46,985 bases of DNA from an uncultured Bacillota bacterium (GCA_947645675.1 CANSDP010000016.1:1-46985), one strand, 5' to 3'. Positions 24,282-33,624 are shown, numbered from the stretch's first letter. Made by a program: numbers and translations. Notes: a model not told the origin generated them from the letters alone.

Positions 24282-24919
24282 CAGGCTTCCCCCTTCTGTG
24301 CGGTACACAGGTAATAGCCGGTCTTGACTCCCTCCGGCCAGTCCGGGCCCCTCAGGGCCTGGGACAGGGCGCACCCCTCCCCCGACATGAGCGCTCCGGC
24401 CCACAGGGCGGTGAGGGCAGCGGTGTGGTCCTCAAAAAGGGCGGGGGCCAGCCCGGACTGGAGCAGGCGGTTTTCCAGGCTCTCCCGGCTGTCCAGACGG
24501 CCCAGCGGGGTCTGAGCGGGGCGGCCCCTCCGGGCGTACAGGTCGGACAGCACCAGCCAGCCCCCCGGGCGCAGGACCCGGGCGCATTCACTCAGAACGG
24601 CCTCCGGCTGTTCCATCTGGGACAGGGCGCACTCAATAAGCACGCCGTCGAAGGTTCCGCCGGGGAAGGGCAGGGCCTGGGCCTGGCCCGGGCGCACCTC
24701 GGGGCATGTACGGGACGGGTCGCTGTCCAGGCCGGAAACCTGGCACCCCAGGGTCCGGCGCAGATAGCGGGCCGTCTCGCCGGCTCCGGCGGCCACGTCC
24801 AGTAGGCGGCTGTCCGGGCCGAAGGAGCAGTACTCCGCCGCCCGCCGGGTCAGGGCCAGCCCCCCCGGCTTCTCCCCCTCCCCACAGTCCCGGAAGAGGG
24901 GGGACCACCAGCCGCTCAC
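24281..24919 (-). CDS. SAM-dependent methyltransferase (DVU_1556-like)
   Basis: 212 residues. Class I methyltransferase with LLDVAAGAGETARYL (SAM loop), an acidic GLDSDPS strand, GTFDGVLIECALSQM and RVLRPGGWLVLSDLY. The start is GTG 24919, which overlaps the radical SAM stop (GTGA), giving VSGWWSPLFRDCG at the N-terminus; a longer frame is the radical SAM gene read out of phase. The substrate is unknown. Homologues occur with the aldehyde oxidoreductase cluster of Desulfovibrio. Confidence 0.85.
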   Translation of the reverse strand: MSGWWSPLFRDCGEGEKPGGLALTRRAAEYCSFGPDSRLLDVAAGAGETARYLRRTLGCQVSGLDSDPSRTCPEVRPGQAQALPFPGGTFDGVLIECALSQMEQPEAVLSECARVLRPGGWLVLSDLYARRGRPAQTPLGRLDSRESLENRLLQSGLAPALFEDHTAALTALWAGALMSGEGCALSQALRGPDWPEGVKTGYYLCTAQKGEA

Positions 24920-26199
24920 AGCGCCAGCGGCGAGAGATACGCCGCGCAGAAGGGAATCAGCTTCCCGTCCCGGTAGACGTGAAGGCTGCACTGGCGCAGG
25001 CGCTCTACGTCCAGATTGCCCGCGTCCTGGAAGTTCATGGAGGTGATGGTGAAGCCCCGGGCCTGCTTCCACTGCAAAAACCCGTCCAGGGAGTGAATGT
25101 CCGCCTCCGGAGTACAGCAGCAGCCCTCCTCCGGCCCGCTCCAGCGGGAGCCGATGTACTCCCGGTTCTGCTGGGCCGGGTCAGGGGCACAGCAGCAGGG
25201 GGCGGGGGGGCGGTTCCGGTTGGACAGGGGGTAGACCTCCCCCTTGGGCAGGGCGATGTAGTCCCCGTGGAGCCCGCAGAGGGGGTGGTCGCAGGAGGAG
25301 GGCACCAGGCTCTCCCGGGGGAACAGCCCGCCGGTCTGCTCCACGATATCGTCCAGCAGCTGGCCCATGGTGTACCGCTGTCCGTCCTCCGGCAGCTGAG
25401 GCACCCGACCGAAGTAGCTCACCGGCTGGAAATGGACCCCCCGGACGGTGGGGCTCCAGGCCAGACCGAAGCGGAGGATATCGCCAATCTGATGGGTGTT
25501 GACCCCGGGCACCAGGGTGGGCACCAGCACGACGCCCACGTTCTCCCCGGCGCAGGCCAGAATGGCCGCCCCCTTGTCCTTCAGCAGCGCCCGGCCCCGG
25601 AGGGTGCGGTAGATCTCGTCGTCCACCCCGTCAAACTGCAAAAAGACGATATCCAGCCCCGACTGGACCAGGGCGCGGAGGTAGTCCGGCTCCTCCGCCA
25701 GCCGCAGGCCGTTGGTGTTCAGCTGGACATAGCGGCACCCGGCCCGCTTGGCACAGGCGATGATCTCGGGCAGATCGTCCCGCAGGGTGGGCTCCCCTCC
25801 GCTGAGCTGGAGCAGGGCCCCGCCGGTCTGACGGGCGATATCGTCAATCCAGCCCTTCACCCGCTCCAGAGGCGGGTCCTGAGTCTGGGCGCCGTCAGCG
25901 AAGCAGAAGCGGCAGTGGAGATTACACCGGCCGGTCACCTCCAGCAGGGCGCAGCAGGTGGTCCGCAGGTGGTTCCCGCACAGGCCGCAGTCCTGGGGAC
26001 AGCCCAGGCCGTCCTCCGCCCCGGTCTCCTCCCGGGGGCCGGTCCAGTCCTCCAGGGCCTCGCTGCCCTGCCAGACCAGGGTAGAGAAATCCCCGTGCTC
26101 CGGGCAGGTCTTTTCCTGAACATACCGCCCGTCCCGTTCCACCCGTACCGCCGGGATGGGCTTCAGGCAGACGGGACAGACGCTTGTGGTTCTGTGCAT
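24916..26199 (-). CDS. Radical SAM protein of the aldehyde oxidoreductase cluster
   Basis: 427 residues. The radical SAM motif is CNLHCRFC (C92, C96, C99), followed by LLQLSGGEPTLRDDL. The N-terminus has a CPVCLKPI pair and TCPEHGDF, the rubredoxin-like lead seen in MJ0619/Tes-type radical SAM enzymes. Further cysteines (CGLCGNH, CCALLE, PCCCAPD, GCCCTPEAD) suggest additional cluster sites. The substrate is unknown; activity on the cofactor or an associated protein is inferred from context. Its start is two codons from the CoA ligase stop. Confidence 0.85.
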   Translation of the reverse strand: MHRTTSVCPVCLKPIPAVRVERDGRYVQEKTCPEHGDFSTLVWQGSEALEDWTGPREETGAEDGLGCPQDCGLCGNHLRTTCCALLEVTGRCNLHCRFCFADGAQTQDPPLERVKGWIDDIARQTGGALLQLSGGEPTLRDDLPEIIACAKRAGCRYVQLNTNGLRLAEEPDYLRALVQSGLDIVFLQFDGVDDEIYRTLRGRALLKDKGAAILACAGENVGVVLVPTLVPGVNTHQIGDILRFGLAWSPTVRGVHFQPVSYFGRVPQLPEDGQRYTMGQLLDDIVEQTGGLFPRESLVPSSCDHPLCGLHGDYIALPKGEVYPLSNRNRPPAPCCCAPDPAQQNREYIGSRWSGPEEGCCCTPEADIHSLDGFLQWKQARGFTITSMNFQDAGNLDVERLRQCSLHVYRDGKLIPFCAAYLSPLAL

Positions 26200-26200
26200 C

Positions 26201-27439
26201 TCAATCGCTCCTCTCGCTCAGGGTTCGTTTCTGCATCCCGGTGCCGGAAAAGCCGGTGATGGTCTGGGCTGTGAGGGAGACCGGCTCGATCCCCGCCCGC
26301 TTTAAGCGGCGGCGGGCCTCCTCAAGCTCCGGGGGCCTGACCCCAAGCAGGGTGAGGGAGAAGCCGTCCTCCTCCAGAGCGTAGTCCACCACCCCCGGGC
26401 AGTCCAGCAGGACGCCGTCCAGTGCCCACAGACGGCCCCGGTCCCGGAGCCGTCCGCCCCGGGGGACCAGCCGCCGGATGAAGCTCCCGCAGGGACAGGG
26501 ACCCGCCGGAAGCAGTCCCATGTCCCCCGTCCGGTAGCGGAGAAAGGGCATGGCCCGCCGGCCCAGGGTGGTAAAGACCAGCTCCCCCGTCTGGCCGTCT
26601 GGGAGGGGGGCCCCCGTCTCCGGGTCCACCACCTCCACCAGAATATGGTTCTCCCGGATGTGACAGCCCTGGTGGGCGGAGCACTCCACCGCCACGCCGA
26701 AGCCCATCTCGGTCATGCCGAAGTGGTCAAAGACCTCACAGTCCATCAGCGTCCCCACCCGGCGCTTGAGGGCGGGGTGGGCGGCGTCGGCGCTGAGCAG
26801 CACCGATTTCAGCCGGACCCGCTCCGGGGGGGGCAGCAGGGCCCCGTACTCCGCCAGCCCCAGCACCTGGGTGGGGATGCCGACGGCGCAGGTACAGCGG
26901 GAGGCGCGGAGCAGGTCATAGCAGGCGGCGATATCGGCCACCGGCCCGCCCTGGACCGCCTGAACGCCGGCCCGGGCCAGCCCCCGCTCCAGCAGGTCGC
27001 CCACGCTCCCCGGCTGCCTGCCGGGCATGAGGATGAGTACCCGGTCCCCGGGACAGACCAGCTCCCCCATGCCGTGGGCGAAGAAGTCCACCGTCCGCTC
27101 CTGGTCCTCCCGGCGGAAAAAGACCCGCTTGGGGGCGCTGGTGGTGCCCGAGGTCTTGAGGGTGACAATCCGCTCCACCTGGGCGGCCCCGCAGCACAGC
27201 CAGAGCTGGGGACCGGCCCGAAGCTGGTCCGCCGTGGTGAAGGGGATGCGGGCCAGGCTGTCCCGGCTGACGATGTCCTCCGGCTGGACCTCTCTCAGAT
27301 GCTCCCGATAGAAGAGGCTGTTGGCTTTGGCGTGGGCGACGGCCTCACGCAGGCGCTCCAGCTGCCAGCGGTCCAGCGCCTCCCGGCTGTCACAGCCCGT
27401 CTCCCGGCTGATCCAGGGCTCCAACACAGAAGGCTTCAT
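26201..27439 (-). CDS. AMP-dependent CoA ligase-like protein (DVU_1553-like)
   Basis: 412 residues, related to phenylacetate-CoA ligase. It shows the AMP-binding loop LKTSGTTSAPKRV, FDHFGMTEMG and FLRYRTGDMG. It is shorter than full acyl-CoA ligases. It could activate the acid made by the aldehyde oxidoreductase, or a cofactor carboxylate; neither can be told from sequence. The start ATG overlaps the regulator stop (ATGA). Confidence 0.88.
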   Translation of the reverse strand: MKPSVLEPWISRETGCDSREALDRWQLERLREAVAHAKANSLFYREHLREVQPEDIVSRDSLARIPFTTADQLRAGPQLWLCCGAAQVERIVTLKTSGTTSAPKRVFFRREDQERTVDFFAHGMGELVCPGDRVLILMPGRQPGSVGDLLERGLARAGVQAVQGGPVADIAACYDLLRASRCTCAVGIPTQVLGLAEYGALLPPPERVRLKSVLLSADAAHPALKRRVGTLMDCEVFDHFGMTEMGFGVAVECSAHQGCHIRENHILVEVVDPETGAPLPDGQTGELVFTTLGRRAMPFLRYRTGDMGLLPAGPCPCGSFIRRLVPRGGRLRDRGRLWALDGVLLDCPGVVDYALEEDGFSLTLLGVRPPELEEARRRLKRAGIEPVSLTAQTITGFSGTGMQKRTLSERSD

Positions 27440-28044
27440 AGCTCGCCGTCGTCCCCCTGGTCCATCAGCTTGAACCAGAAGCTGACGCAGGGGCTCTCGG
27501 ACAGGTTGCGCACCGTGTGCTCGGTGTCCGCCGGAATCTGGAGCACATCGCCCTCGTCCATCAGGTAGGTCTGGCCGGTTTCAAACTGAATCTCCATCCG
27601 CCCCTGAGAGACGATGCCCACCTCCTCATAGCGGTGCTTGGAGGCGTACTCCACCTTGCCCCCCGTCAGGGTCAGCACATCCAACTTATAGCTGGAGCTG
27701 GCGGAGAAGATGGACTCCAGCTTTACCATGTGGTTCACGCTGTAGATGAGGGAGCGCTGTCCCTTCTTAATCAGTGGCGAGCCGGGAGCGGCGGGGTGGG
27801 GGTGTTCGGGGCGCTGGCTGTCCCGCTGAGGGGTGGCCAGGTCGTCGATGGCGATGTGAAGAACATAGCAGATCTTGTGTAAATTGTTGATGGAGGGCTG
27901 ACTGAACCCCCGCTCCACCTTGCTGAGAAAGCCGGTGGACAGGCCGGTCTTGTCCGCCATGTCCCGCAGAGTCAGGCCGTGCTGGAGCCGCAGGTCCCGG
28001 AGTGTGGAGCCCAGGAGCTCCGGTACTTCTCTGTGATCGTTCAT
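27436..28044 (-). CDS. XRE-cupin transcriptional regulator
   Basis: 202 residues. An N-terminal helix-turn-helix (~10-65; LRDMADKTGLSTGFLSKVER) is joined to a C-terminal cupin (~120-200; EVGIVSQGRMEI, DEGDVLQIPADTEHTV) that would bind a small ligand or metal. It is placed inside the operon, so it probably controls it; the palindrome at 33675-33693 is a candidate target. ATG 28044 has AGGAGG upstream. Confidence 0.9.
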   Translation of the reverse strand: MNDHREVPELLGSTLRDLRLQHGLTLRDMADKTGLSTGFLSKVERGFSQPSINNLHKICYVLHIAIDDLATPQRDSQRPEHPHPAAPGSPLIKKGQRSLIYSVNHMVKLESIFSASSSYKLDVLTLTGGKVEYASKHRYEEVGIVSQGRMEIQFETGQTYLMDEGDVLQIPADTEHTVRNLSESPCVSFWFKLMDQGDDGEL

Positions 28045-28057
28045 GGTGTCCCGCCTC

Positions 28058-28249
28058 CTATTTATCTTCCAGCTGCATTTCCACCTCGGCCACCCGGCCC
28101 TTCACCAGCTCCTCGGAGAGATAGACCTGGCCGCAGACCGGGCAGCGGGGGGCGTCGGCAAAAAAAGTGTGTCCCAGATATTCAAAATCCACCCGCTTCT
28201 CCTCCAGAGGACAGCGGCAGGTGCTGCAAATCAGCGGCCGGTCAGACAT
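28058..28249 (-). CDS. Small double-CxxC redox protein (DVU_1557-like)
   Basis: 63 residues with CSTCRCP near the N-terminus and CPVCGQVYLSEE in the middle, a zinc-ribbon or rubredoxin-like arrangement. No selenocysteine (in-frame TGA) is present. It overlaps the dicluster protein stop by 8 bases. It may accept electrons from its large neighbour; this is inferred from the shared cluster. Confidence 0.8.
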   Translation of the reverse strand: MSDRPLICSTCRCPLEEKRVDFEYLGHTFFADAPRCPVCGQVYLSEELVKGRVAEVEMQLEDK

Positions 28250-30506
28250 TTCCCATTCCCTCCATAATCTGCATCCGGTGGGCGTATACGTTCACTAGCT
28301 CCCGGCAGTTTTCCAAATTGCGGTACTCCGCCCAGACGGTCAGACGTCCGGTCATGGCGTGGCCCAGGCGGGTGCCCGTCTCCTCGTTGACCAGATACTT
28401 CCCGGTCCGCTCACAGCTCTCCACCACCAGCTCCACGTCCTCCCGGAGCAGATAGCTGAGATTCATTTTTTCCAACAGCTCCGGGGCGATGAGCAGGGGG
28501 GCCCCTGTCTGGGGAGTGTCCATCAAACGCGCCTCCTCCGGCTTGTATTGCAGTAAAAGCTGGTGCTTCAGCCAGCGCCGGTTGTCCCGGCTCTGGGTGG
28601 CGGTGGGGACGGAGCCGTCCCACAGTCCGCCCGCTTCCCCTCCGGGGAGAATGGCCCGCAGGAGGTGGGCCGCGGCCTTATCCCGGCGGCGGAACACATC
28701 CCGGCAGTTGGCGCAGTAGACCAGATAGGGCAGGGGGCTGGCCTCGATCCGGTTCTGGGTCACCCCCTCGGCGTATTTGGGATTGGCGATCTCCACCTGT
28801 CCCCCCCAGCCGCAGCACTGGGCATGCTCCCCTTCCAGGGGGAGGGGTTCCAGTCGGAAGCCCGCCTTTCGGGCCAGGGAGCGCGCCGCCTCCCGAGCCT
28901 CCGGGAAGTCCCGGCTGGGGCAGGGGTCAAAGACGGCGGCGGCCTGTCCTCCGCCCAGCTGGACGGCGGGCAGGTCCCAGCGGTCCAGCAGCTCATACAG
29001 GGAAATTCCCTCCGCCTGGGGCAGATGGCGGGCCAGCTCCTGACGGCAGTTGAGACAGGCAAAGACCACCTGGGGCCTGCTCAGGCTCTCCCAGACCTGG
29101 GCGAAGTACTGGACGGTCCGCTGGTGAAGCGCCTCCTCCCCGGCCCACTCCGCCGGAGCGCCGCAGCAGGACAGGAACAGGGCCGACTCCGGCTCCCGCT
29201 CCAAAAGGACCTGAAAACCGTCCAGCACCAGCTGGGGGTCGGAGCCGCCCAGACGGCAGCCGGGGAAAAACAGGTATTTGGGCCTGCCGCCCTTGGCGGC
29301 GTTGATCACCAGGGAGGCGTCTCCCGTGGAGAACTCCATATCCCGCAGCCAGAACTCATGATAGGCCCAGGGCATGGCCTTCTCCTCCACCATCCGCCGG
29401 TGGCTGTCCAGGAGATAGGCCCCGGTGTCAAGAGAGACGGGGCAGACCTGTTTGCACAGGCCGCAGTGGTTGCAGGTGGCGATGAGCCGGGTGGCCAGCC
29501 GGGCCTTTCGGGACAGGCTAACCGGCTCGATGGTGGTGGCCACCTCCTCCTCCACCCGCTTGGGATACTTGCGGTAGCTCCGCATCAGGTCGCAGTACTT
29601 GACGCAGGCGTCACACTGGCATTGCTGGCACCGGCCCGCCTCGGCCGCAGCCTCCTCCTTGGTTAGAACGCCCTCCCCCGTCCGAGGGGCGGGGGGCGTG
29701 TAGGGCAGGAGGCTGGGGTCGGGGTGGAAGCGGGTGGACCAGTCCCGGAGGGGCTCGTTCATGGAGCCGATCTTCAGATACCGCTCGATGGCTTTCGCGG
29801 CCAGCAGGCCGTCGGCAATGGCCTCCATAACGGTCCCGCCCGTCAGCTCCCCTCCCAGGAAGAGACCGTCTGCTCCGGAAGCGCATGCCCCTCCGCCGGA
29901 CAGCTCCAGGCCAAAGCGGTCCCCCTGGGCTCCGGTGGCCACATAGACGGCGTCAGCATCAATCTGAGCCAGGCTGGAGACAGGGGAGGAAAAGCGGAAC
30001 ACCGCCTGTTCAAACATGAACTGCCGTTCCAGCTCGGGCATGAAAACCTCTTCCGGAAGGAGGCTCCAGAGGGAACCGCCCATACGTTCTTCTTGCTCGA
30101 AGATAACGACCTCATACTTTTTAGAGGCCAGCCGCAGAGCGCAGGCCAGCCCGCTCGGGCCCGCGCCGATAACCGCGATCCGCTTGGGCCGCTTGGGCAG
30201 GCTGTACCGGTTGGGGTTGATGTTGGGGGCGTGGGCGATGGCCGCCGCCTCCAGGTCCCGCAGGGCGATGGCCCCGTTTCGCCCGGAGAATACGCAGGCC
30301 CCGCCGCAGGGCTGATCGCACAGCCGGCTGACGATCCCGGGGAAGGCCACCGCGTCTCGATACAGCCGGAAGGCCGCGCTGAAGGCCCCCCGCTTCATGT
30401 GTCCGGCGAAGGCCCGGATGTCCAGGCCGAAGGGGCAGACCGAGGCGCAGGGCGGCGGGTCGTTCTGCATACACCGCTCCGCCAGCTGGGCGCGGAAATC
30501 GTTCAT
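28242..30506 (-). CDS. Flavoprotein with dicluster and CCG-type domains
   Basis: 754 residues combining two enzyme types. Residues ~1-330 are glutamate-synthase small-subunit-like: an N-terminal cysteine set (CASVCPFGLDI, CDQPCGGAC), the FAD-binding AVIGAGPSGLACALRL, and ELTGGTVMEAIADG near 280. From ~350 it carries CQQCQCDACVKYC and CNHCGLCKQVCPVS, then HdrD/GlpC-like CCG segments (FFPGCRLGG, LSCCGAPAEW, QCCGWGGQVE). This fits electron transfer between NAD(P)H or ferredoxin and the aldehyde oxidoreductase via iron-sulfur clusters. ATG 30506 follows GGAGG by 7 bases. It lies just downstream of the oxidoreductase. Confidence 0.87.
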   Translation of the reverse strand: MNDFRAQLAERCMQNDPPPCASVCPFGLDIRAFAGHMKRGAFSAAFRLYRDAVAFPGIVSRLCDQPCGGACVFSGRNGAIALRDLEAAAIAHAPNINPNRYSLPKRPKRIAVIGAGPSGLACALRLASKKYEVVIFEQEERMGGSLWSLLPEEVFMPELERQFMFEQAVFRFSSPVSSLAQIDADAVYVATGAQGDRFGLELSGGGACASGADGLFLGGELTGGTVMEAIADGLLAAKAIERYLKIGSMNEPLRDWSTRFHPDPSLLPYTPPAPRTGEGVLTKEEAAAEAGRCQQCQCDACVKYCDLMRSYRKYPKRVEEEVATTIEPVSLSRKARLATRLIATCNHCGLCKQVCPVSLDTGAYLLDSHRRMVEEKAMPWAYHEFWLRDMEFSTGDASLVINAAKGGRPKYLFFPGCRLGGSDPQLVLDGFQVLLEREPESALFLSCCGAPAEWAGEEALHQRTVQYFAQVWESLSRPQVVFACLNCRQELARHLPQAEGISLYELLDRWDLPAVQLGGGQAAAVFDPCPSRDFPEAREAARSLARKAGFRLEPLPLEGEHAQCCGWGGQVEIANPKYAEGVTQNRIEASPLPYLVYCANCRDVFRRRDKAAAHLLRAILPGGEAGGLWDGSVPTATQSRDNRRWLKHQLLLQYKPEEARLMDTPQTGAPLLIAPELLEKMNLSYLLREDVELVVESCERTGKYLVNEETGTRLGHAMTGRLTVWAEYRNLENCRELVNVYAHRMQIMEGMGNV

Positions 30507-30530
30507 AGGAAAACCTCCCGAGTTAAGGGG

Positions 30531-30560
30531 GGCAGGGCGCGCCGGGCGGCGCGCCCTGCC
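30531..30560. other. Strong GC hairpin between the oxidoreductase and the accessory operon
   Basis: GGCAGGGCGCGCC (30531-30543) pairs perfectly with 30548-30560, loop GGGC. There is no T run on the minus strand, so it is more likely an mRNA-stabilising or attenuating element than a full terminator. Confidence 0.65.
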
Positions 30561-30606
30561 GGAATCAATGTGCAGGAAAGAGGGGATGGAAGAAGAGAGA
30601 GCGGAA

Positions 30607-33540
30607 TTAGAAGGGCTTGGCGGCGTTCTTGTCGTCCAGAGGCGCGTAGAAGCTGTCGCCGCCGAAGGTGACGGGGTGCTCCTTGATGTCGGCCAGACGC
30701 TCATACATGTCGTCGCCCAGGAAGTATTTCTCGGGCTTGAAGGGCTCTTCCCCGGCGGCGATGGCATCCATGCCGGCCTTGATCTTGTCGGGGGAGGCGG
30801 GCAGCTCATAGATCCGCACGCCGCAGGCCCGCTTGATGCCGTTAAGGACGGCCACGTGGCCGGAGGCCTGGAAGGCCTCGGAGGAGCCGGAGGAGCCGAA
30901 GGGGCCGATCTCGTCGGGCCGCTCATAGAGGATCACGTCGATGTCGTCGGGGGTGTCGGTGCAGTAGGGCACGCCGGAGCGGGCGATATTGCCGTGAATC
31001 TTCACATCGTCGTAGTTCTCAGACAGGGCGAAGCCGATGGAGTGGGAGATGCCGCCGTAGGCCTGACCCAGAACAGCCGCGATGTTGCCCGGCTTGCCCA
31101 CGTCGGTGACGCAGGCGAAGCGGATGCAGCTGGCCTTGCCGGTCTTGGCGTCCACCTCTACCTCGGCGATGTTGAAGCAGTAGGTGTAAGAGGGGTTGGG
31201 GTTGCCCACGCCGGTGTTGGGGTCCATGCGGCACAGCTTGGTACCCCGGGGAGCGGCGGTGGTGCAGGAGTAGGTGCCGCGGTAGCGGGTGGGGATGTTC
31301 TCGGCCACCATCTCGTCATAGGTGCGGTAGGTGCCGTCGGCCTTGCGCATGGCGGCCAGCAGCTTGTTGGCCGCGTCGATGGTGGCGTTGCCGCTCATGA
31401 AGTGGGTACGGCTGGCGCCGGACATGCCGGAGTCGGGGCACAGCTTGGTGTCGTTCTGAACCAGCCGGACCTGCTCGGGCTTGATGCCCAGGGGCTTGAG
31501 GGCCTCCAGGGTGAGCATCAGGGAGCCGATGTCGCCGCCCTGGCCCAGCTCCTGATAGGTGTCGTACTTGGTGATGGTGCCGTCCGGGTTGAGCTCCAGG
31601 TCGGCGGAGGCCTCGTCGGTAGCGCCCTCGGTGACGTTGAAGCCGCCCCAGGCCACGCCCACGGCCCGCAGCTTGTCGGGGGTGGAGGTCTCCTTGGCGT
31701 GGGCCACCATCTCCTCATAGACGGGCTTGGCTCGCTTCATGATCTCCTCCATGGGATACTGGGGGTAGTCATAGCTGGCGGTGGTGGTGTCACCCTCCCG
31801 GGCGATGTTGCGCCAGCGGATCTCGAAGGGGTCCAGCCCCAGCTTCTCGGCCATCAGGTCCATCATGGACTCGGAGTGGGTGTAGGCCTGGGGGGAGCCA
31901 TAGGAGCGGTAGGCGGTGGCGAAATTGTGGTTGGTGTTGGCGATGCGGCCCAGGGCGGCCACATGGGGCACGTTATAGGGGAAGTAGACGTGACGGACCA
32001 CCTTGGTGATCAGGTCGTCGCCGCCCCAGGAGTAAGCGCCGTGGTCCACGCCAAAGTCATACTCGGCGGCGATGATCTTGCCGTCATTGTCGCAGGCCAG
32101 CCGGCCGTTGGAGTAGGCGGGGGCCCGCTTGCCGGAGAAGTGCTGATGCTCCTCATAGGTCATGGACAGGGAGACGGGCATGCCGGTGGCCACGGTGCAG
32201 GCGCCGCACAGGGCCAGGTCGCTGGCGTTGGTGGACCAGCCGAAGCTGGCGCCGGTGGGGTTCATCAGCACGCGGATCTTGCTGGTGGGAACGCCCAGAC
32301 TGCCGCCGATGCGGCTGATGGAGGAGTAGACGCCCTGGCTCTTGCACTGGAAGGTGAGGAAGCCGTCCTCGTCAAAGTAGCTCTGAATGATGTCGCCCTC
32401 GATGGACATATGGGGCTGACGGGTGGAGTAGAAGGAGCCCTCCACCACATTGGGCGCGCCGTCGATCATCTCGCGGACCTTCTCGGCGTCCTCCAGGCCC
32501 ACGCCCTTGAGCAGGGGCTGCTCGCAGTAGATGTTGGGGGTGTCCTCATGGACCCGGGCGGCGTCGGGCATGACGGCCTCCAGGTAGCTCAGGGACTCGG
32601 GCAGCTGCTCGATGTCCATGGTGACCTTGGCGGCGGCGGCCTTGGCGTGGGCCCGGGTATCGGCGCAGACCACGGCGATTACGTCGCCATAGCGGAAAAT
32701 CTTCTCGTCGCACAGCACCCGGCGGGAGGACTCCAGCACGGTGGAGCGCTCATGGAACTGACCCTCGGCCAGGACGTTGGTGCCGCCGGCGGCCTTGAGG
32801 GCCTCAGCGGTGACCACCTTGTACACGCCGGGCATCTTCTCGGCCTCCTCGGTGTGGATAGCCAGAATCTTGGCGTGGTGGGTCACCCGAGGCTGAACGA
32901 CAGCGCCGTAGAGGGTGTTCTCGGGGAAGGACAGCTCCTGGTCGTCGCCATAGTCGTACAGGCCGCAGACCTTGGCCATGGCGGTGGGCCGGACCAGGGG
33001 CTTGCCATAGTACTCGCCGTTGTCGGGGTTCTTGACGGTGATGTCCTCAATGGACGCCTCGCCCCGCATGACCTTGGCGGCGGCCATCACGGCGTCGATG
33101 ATCTGCTTATAGCCGGTGCAGCGGCACACGTTGCGGTGCTTGGTGAACCACTCCCGGGCCTCCTGACGGGTGGGGTTGGGGTTGTTCATCAGCAGGGCGT
33201 AAGTAGAGACGATGAAACCGGGGGTACAGAAGCCGCACTGCACCGCGCCGCAGTTCATCCAGGCGATCTGGATGGGGTGGGGGTGCTGGGGCGTGCCGAT
33301 GCCCTCGATGGTGATAACGGTGCTGTACTCTTTGATGGCGCGGATCTTCCGGGTGCAGGAGCGGACCAACTCGCCGTTCAGAACGACGGAGCAGGAGCCG
33401 CACACGCCGGTGCCGCAGCCCACCTTAGTACCGGTCAGACCGATGCGGCGCAGAACATCAGCCAGGGAGTCGGCCTCGGGATCGCAGGTGAATACACGGT
33501 CCACACCGTTGATGTTCAGCCACATTTTTCTCAGATTCAT
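30607..33540 (-). CDS. Molybdenum aldehyde oxidoreductase (Mop-type, xanthine oxidase family)
   Basis: 977 residues, close to the 907 of Desulfovibrio gigas Mop. The N-terminal [2Fe-2S] domain has C42, C47, C50 and C62, and the helical second-cluster domain has C102, C105, C139 and C141, in the order and spacing of Mop (offset +2). The large molybdopterin domain follows. The active-site Glu is likely E888 in GSSGSSEAFQ. It would oxidise an aldehyde to the acid in the cytoplasm. ATG 33540 is chosen because AAGGAGG precedes it by 8 bases; a longer frame overlaps the promoter. No FAD domain is present, so the electrons likely go to the neighbouring flavoprotein. Confidence 0.94.
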   Translation of the reverse strand: MNLRKMWLNINGVDRVFTCDPEADSLADVLRRIGLTGTKVGCGTGVCGSCSVVLNGELVRSCTRKIRAIKEYSTVITIEGIGTPQHPHPIQIAWMNCGAVQCGFCTPGFIVSTYALLMNNPNPTRQEAREWFTKHRNVCRCTGYKQIIDAVMAAAKVMRGEASIEDITVKNPDNGEYYGKPLVRPTAMAKVCGLYDYGDDQELSFPENTLYGAVVQPRVTHHAKILAIHTEEAEKMPGVYKVVTAEALKAAGGTNVLAEGQFHERSTVLESSRRVLCDEKIFRYGDVIAVVCADTRAHAKAAAAKVTMDIEQLPESLSYLEAVMPDAARVHEDTPNIYCEQPLLKGVGLEDAEKVREMIDGAPNVVEGSFYSTRQPHMSIEGDIIQSYFDEDGFLTFQCKSQGVYSSISRIGGSLGVPTSKIRVLMNPTGASFGWSTNASDLALCGACTVATGMPVSLSMTYEEHQHFSGKRAPAYSNGRLACDNDGKIIAAEYDFGVDHGAYSWGGDDLITKVVRHVYFPYNVPHVAALGRIANTNHNFATAYRSYGSPQAYTHSESMMDLMAEKLGLDPFEIRWRNIAREGDTTTASYDYPQYPMEEIMKRAKPVYEEMVAHAKETSTPDKLRAVGVAWGGFNVTEGATDEASADLELNPDGTITKYDTYQELGQGGDIGSLMLTLEALKPLGIKPEQVRLVQNDTKLCPDSGMSGASRTHFMSGNATIDAANKLLAAMRKADGTYRTYDEMVAENIPTRYRGTYSCTTAAPRGTKLCRMDPNTGVGNPNPSYTYCFNIAEVEVDAKTGKASCIRFACVTDVGKPGNIAAVLGQAYGGISHSIGFALSENYDDVKIHGNIARSGVPYCTDTPDDIDVILYERPDEIGPFGSSGSSEAFQASGHVAVLNGIKRACGVRIYELPASPDKIKAGMDAIAAGEEPFKPEKYFLGDDMYERLADIKEHPVTFGGDSFYAPLDDKNAAKPF

Positions 33541-33595
33541 AGCGCAGTCCTCCTTAATGATATAGTTCAGGCTCTCATGCTTTGCTTCGGCCCCT

Positions 33596-33624
33596 ATTAT
33601 AGATGAAAATTTTCCTCCCGTCAA
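33596..33624 (-). promoter_or_regulatory. Promoter of the aldehyde oxidoreductase operon
   Basis: Minus strand TTGACG (33619-33624), 17-base spacer, TATAAT (33596-33601), near consensus. The transcript would run to the terminator at 18482-18511 if it passes the hairpin at 30531-30560. Confidence 0.85.

Noticed and set aside
30397-33606. A ~1069-codon open frame on the plus strand opposite the aldehyde oxidoreductase
   Set aside because: It is a low-complexity Gly/Val/His/Leu product caused by the high-GC codon bias of the real minus-strand gene, with no domain or ribosome site.
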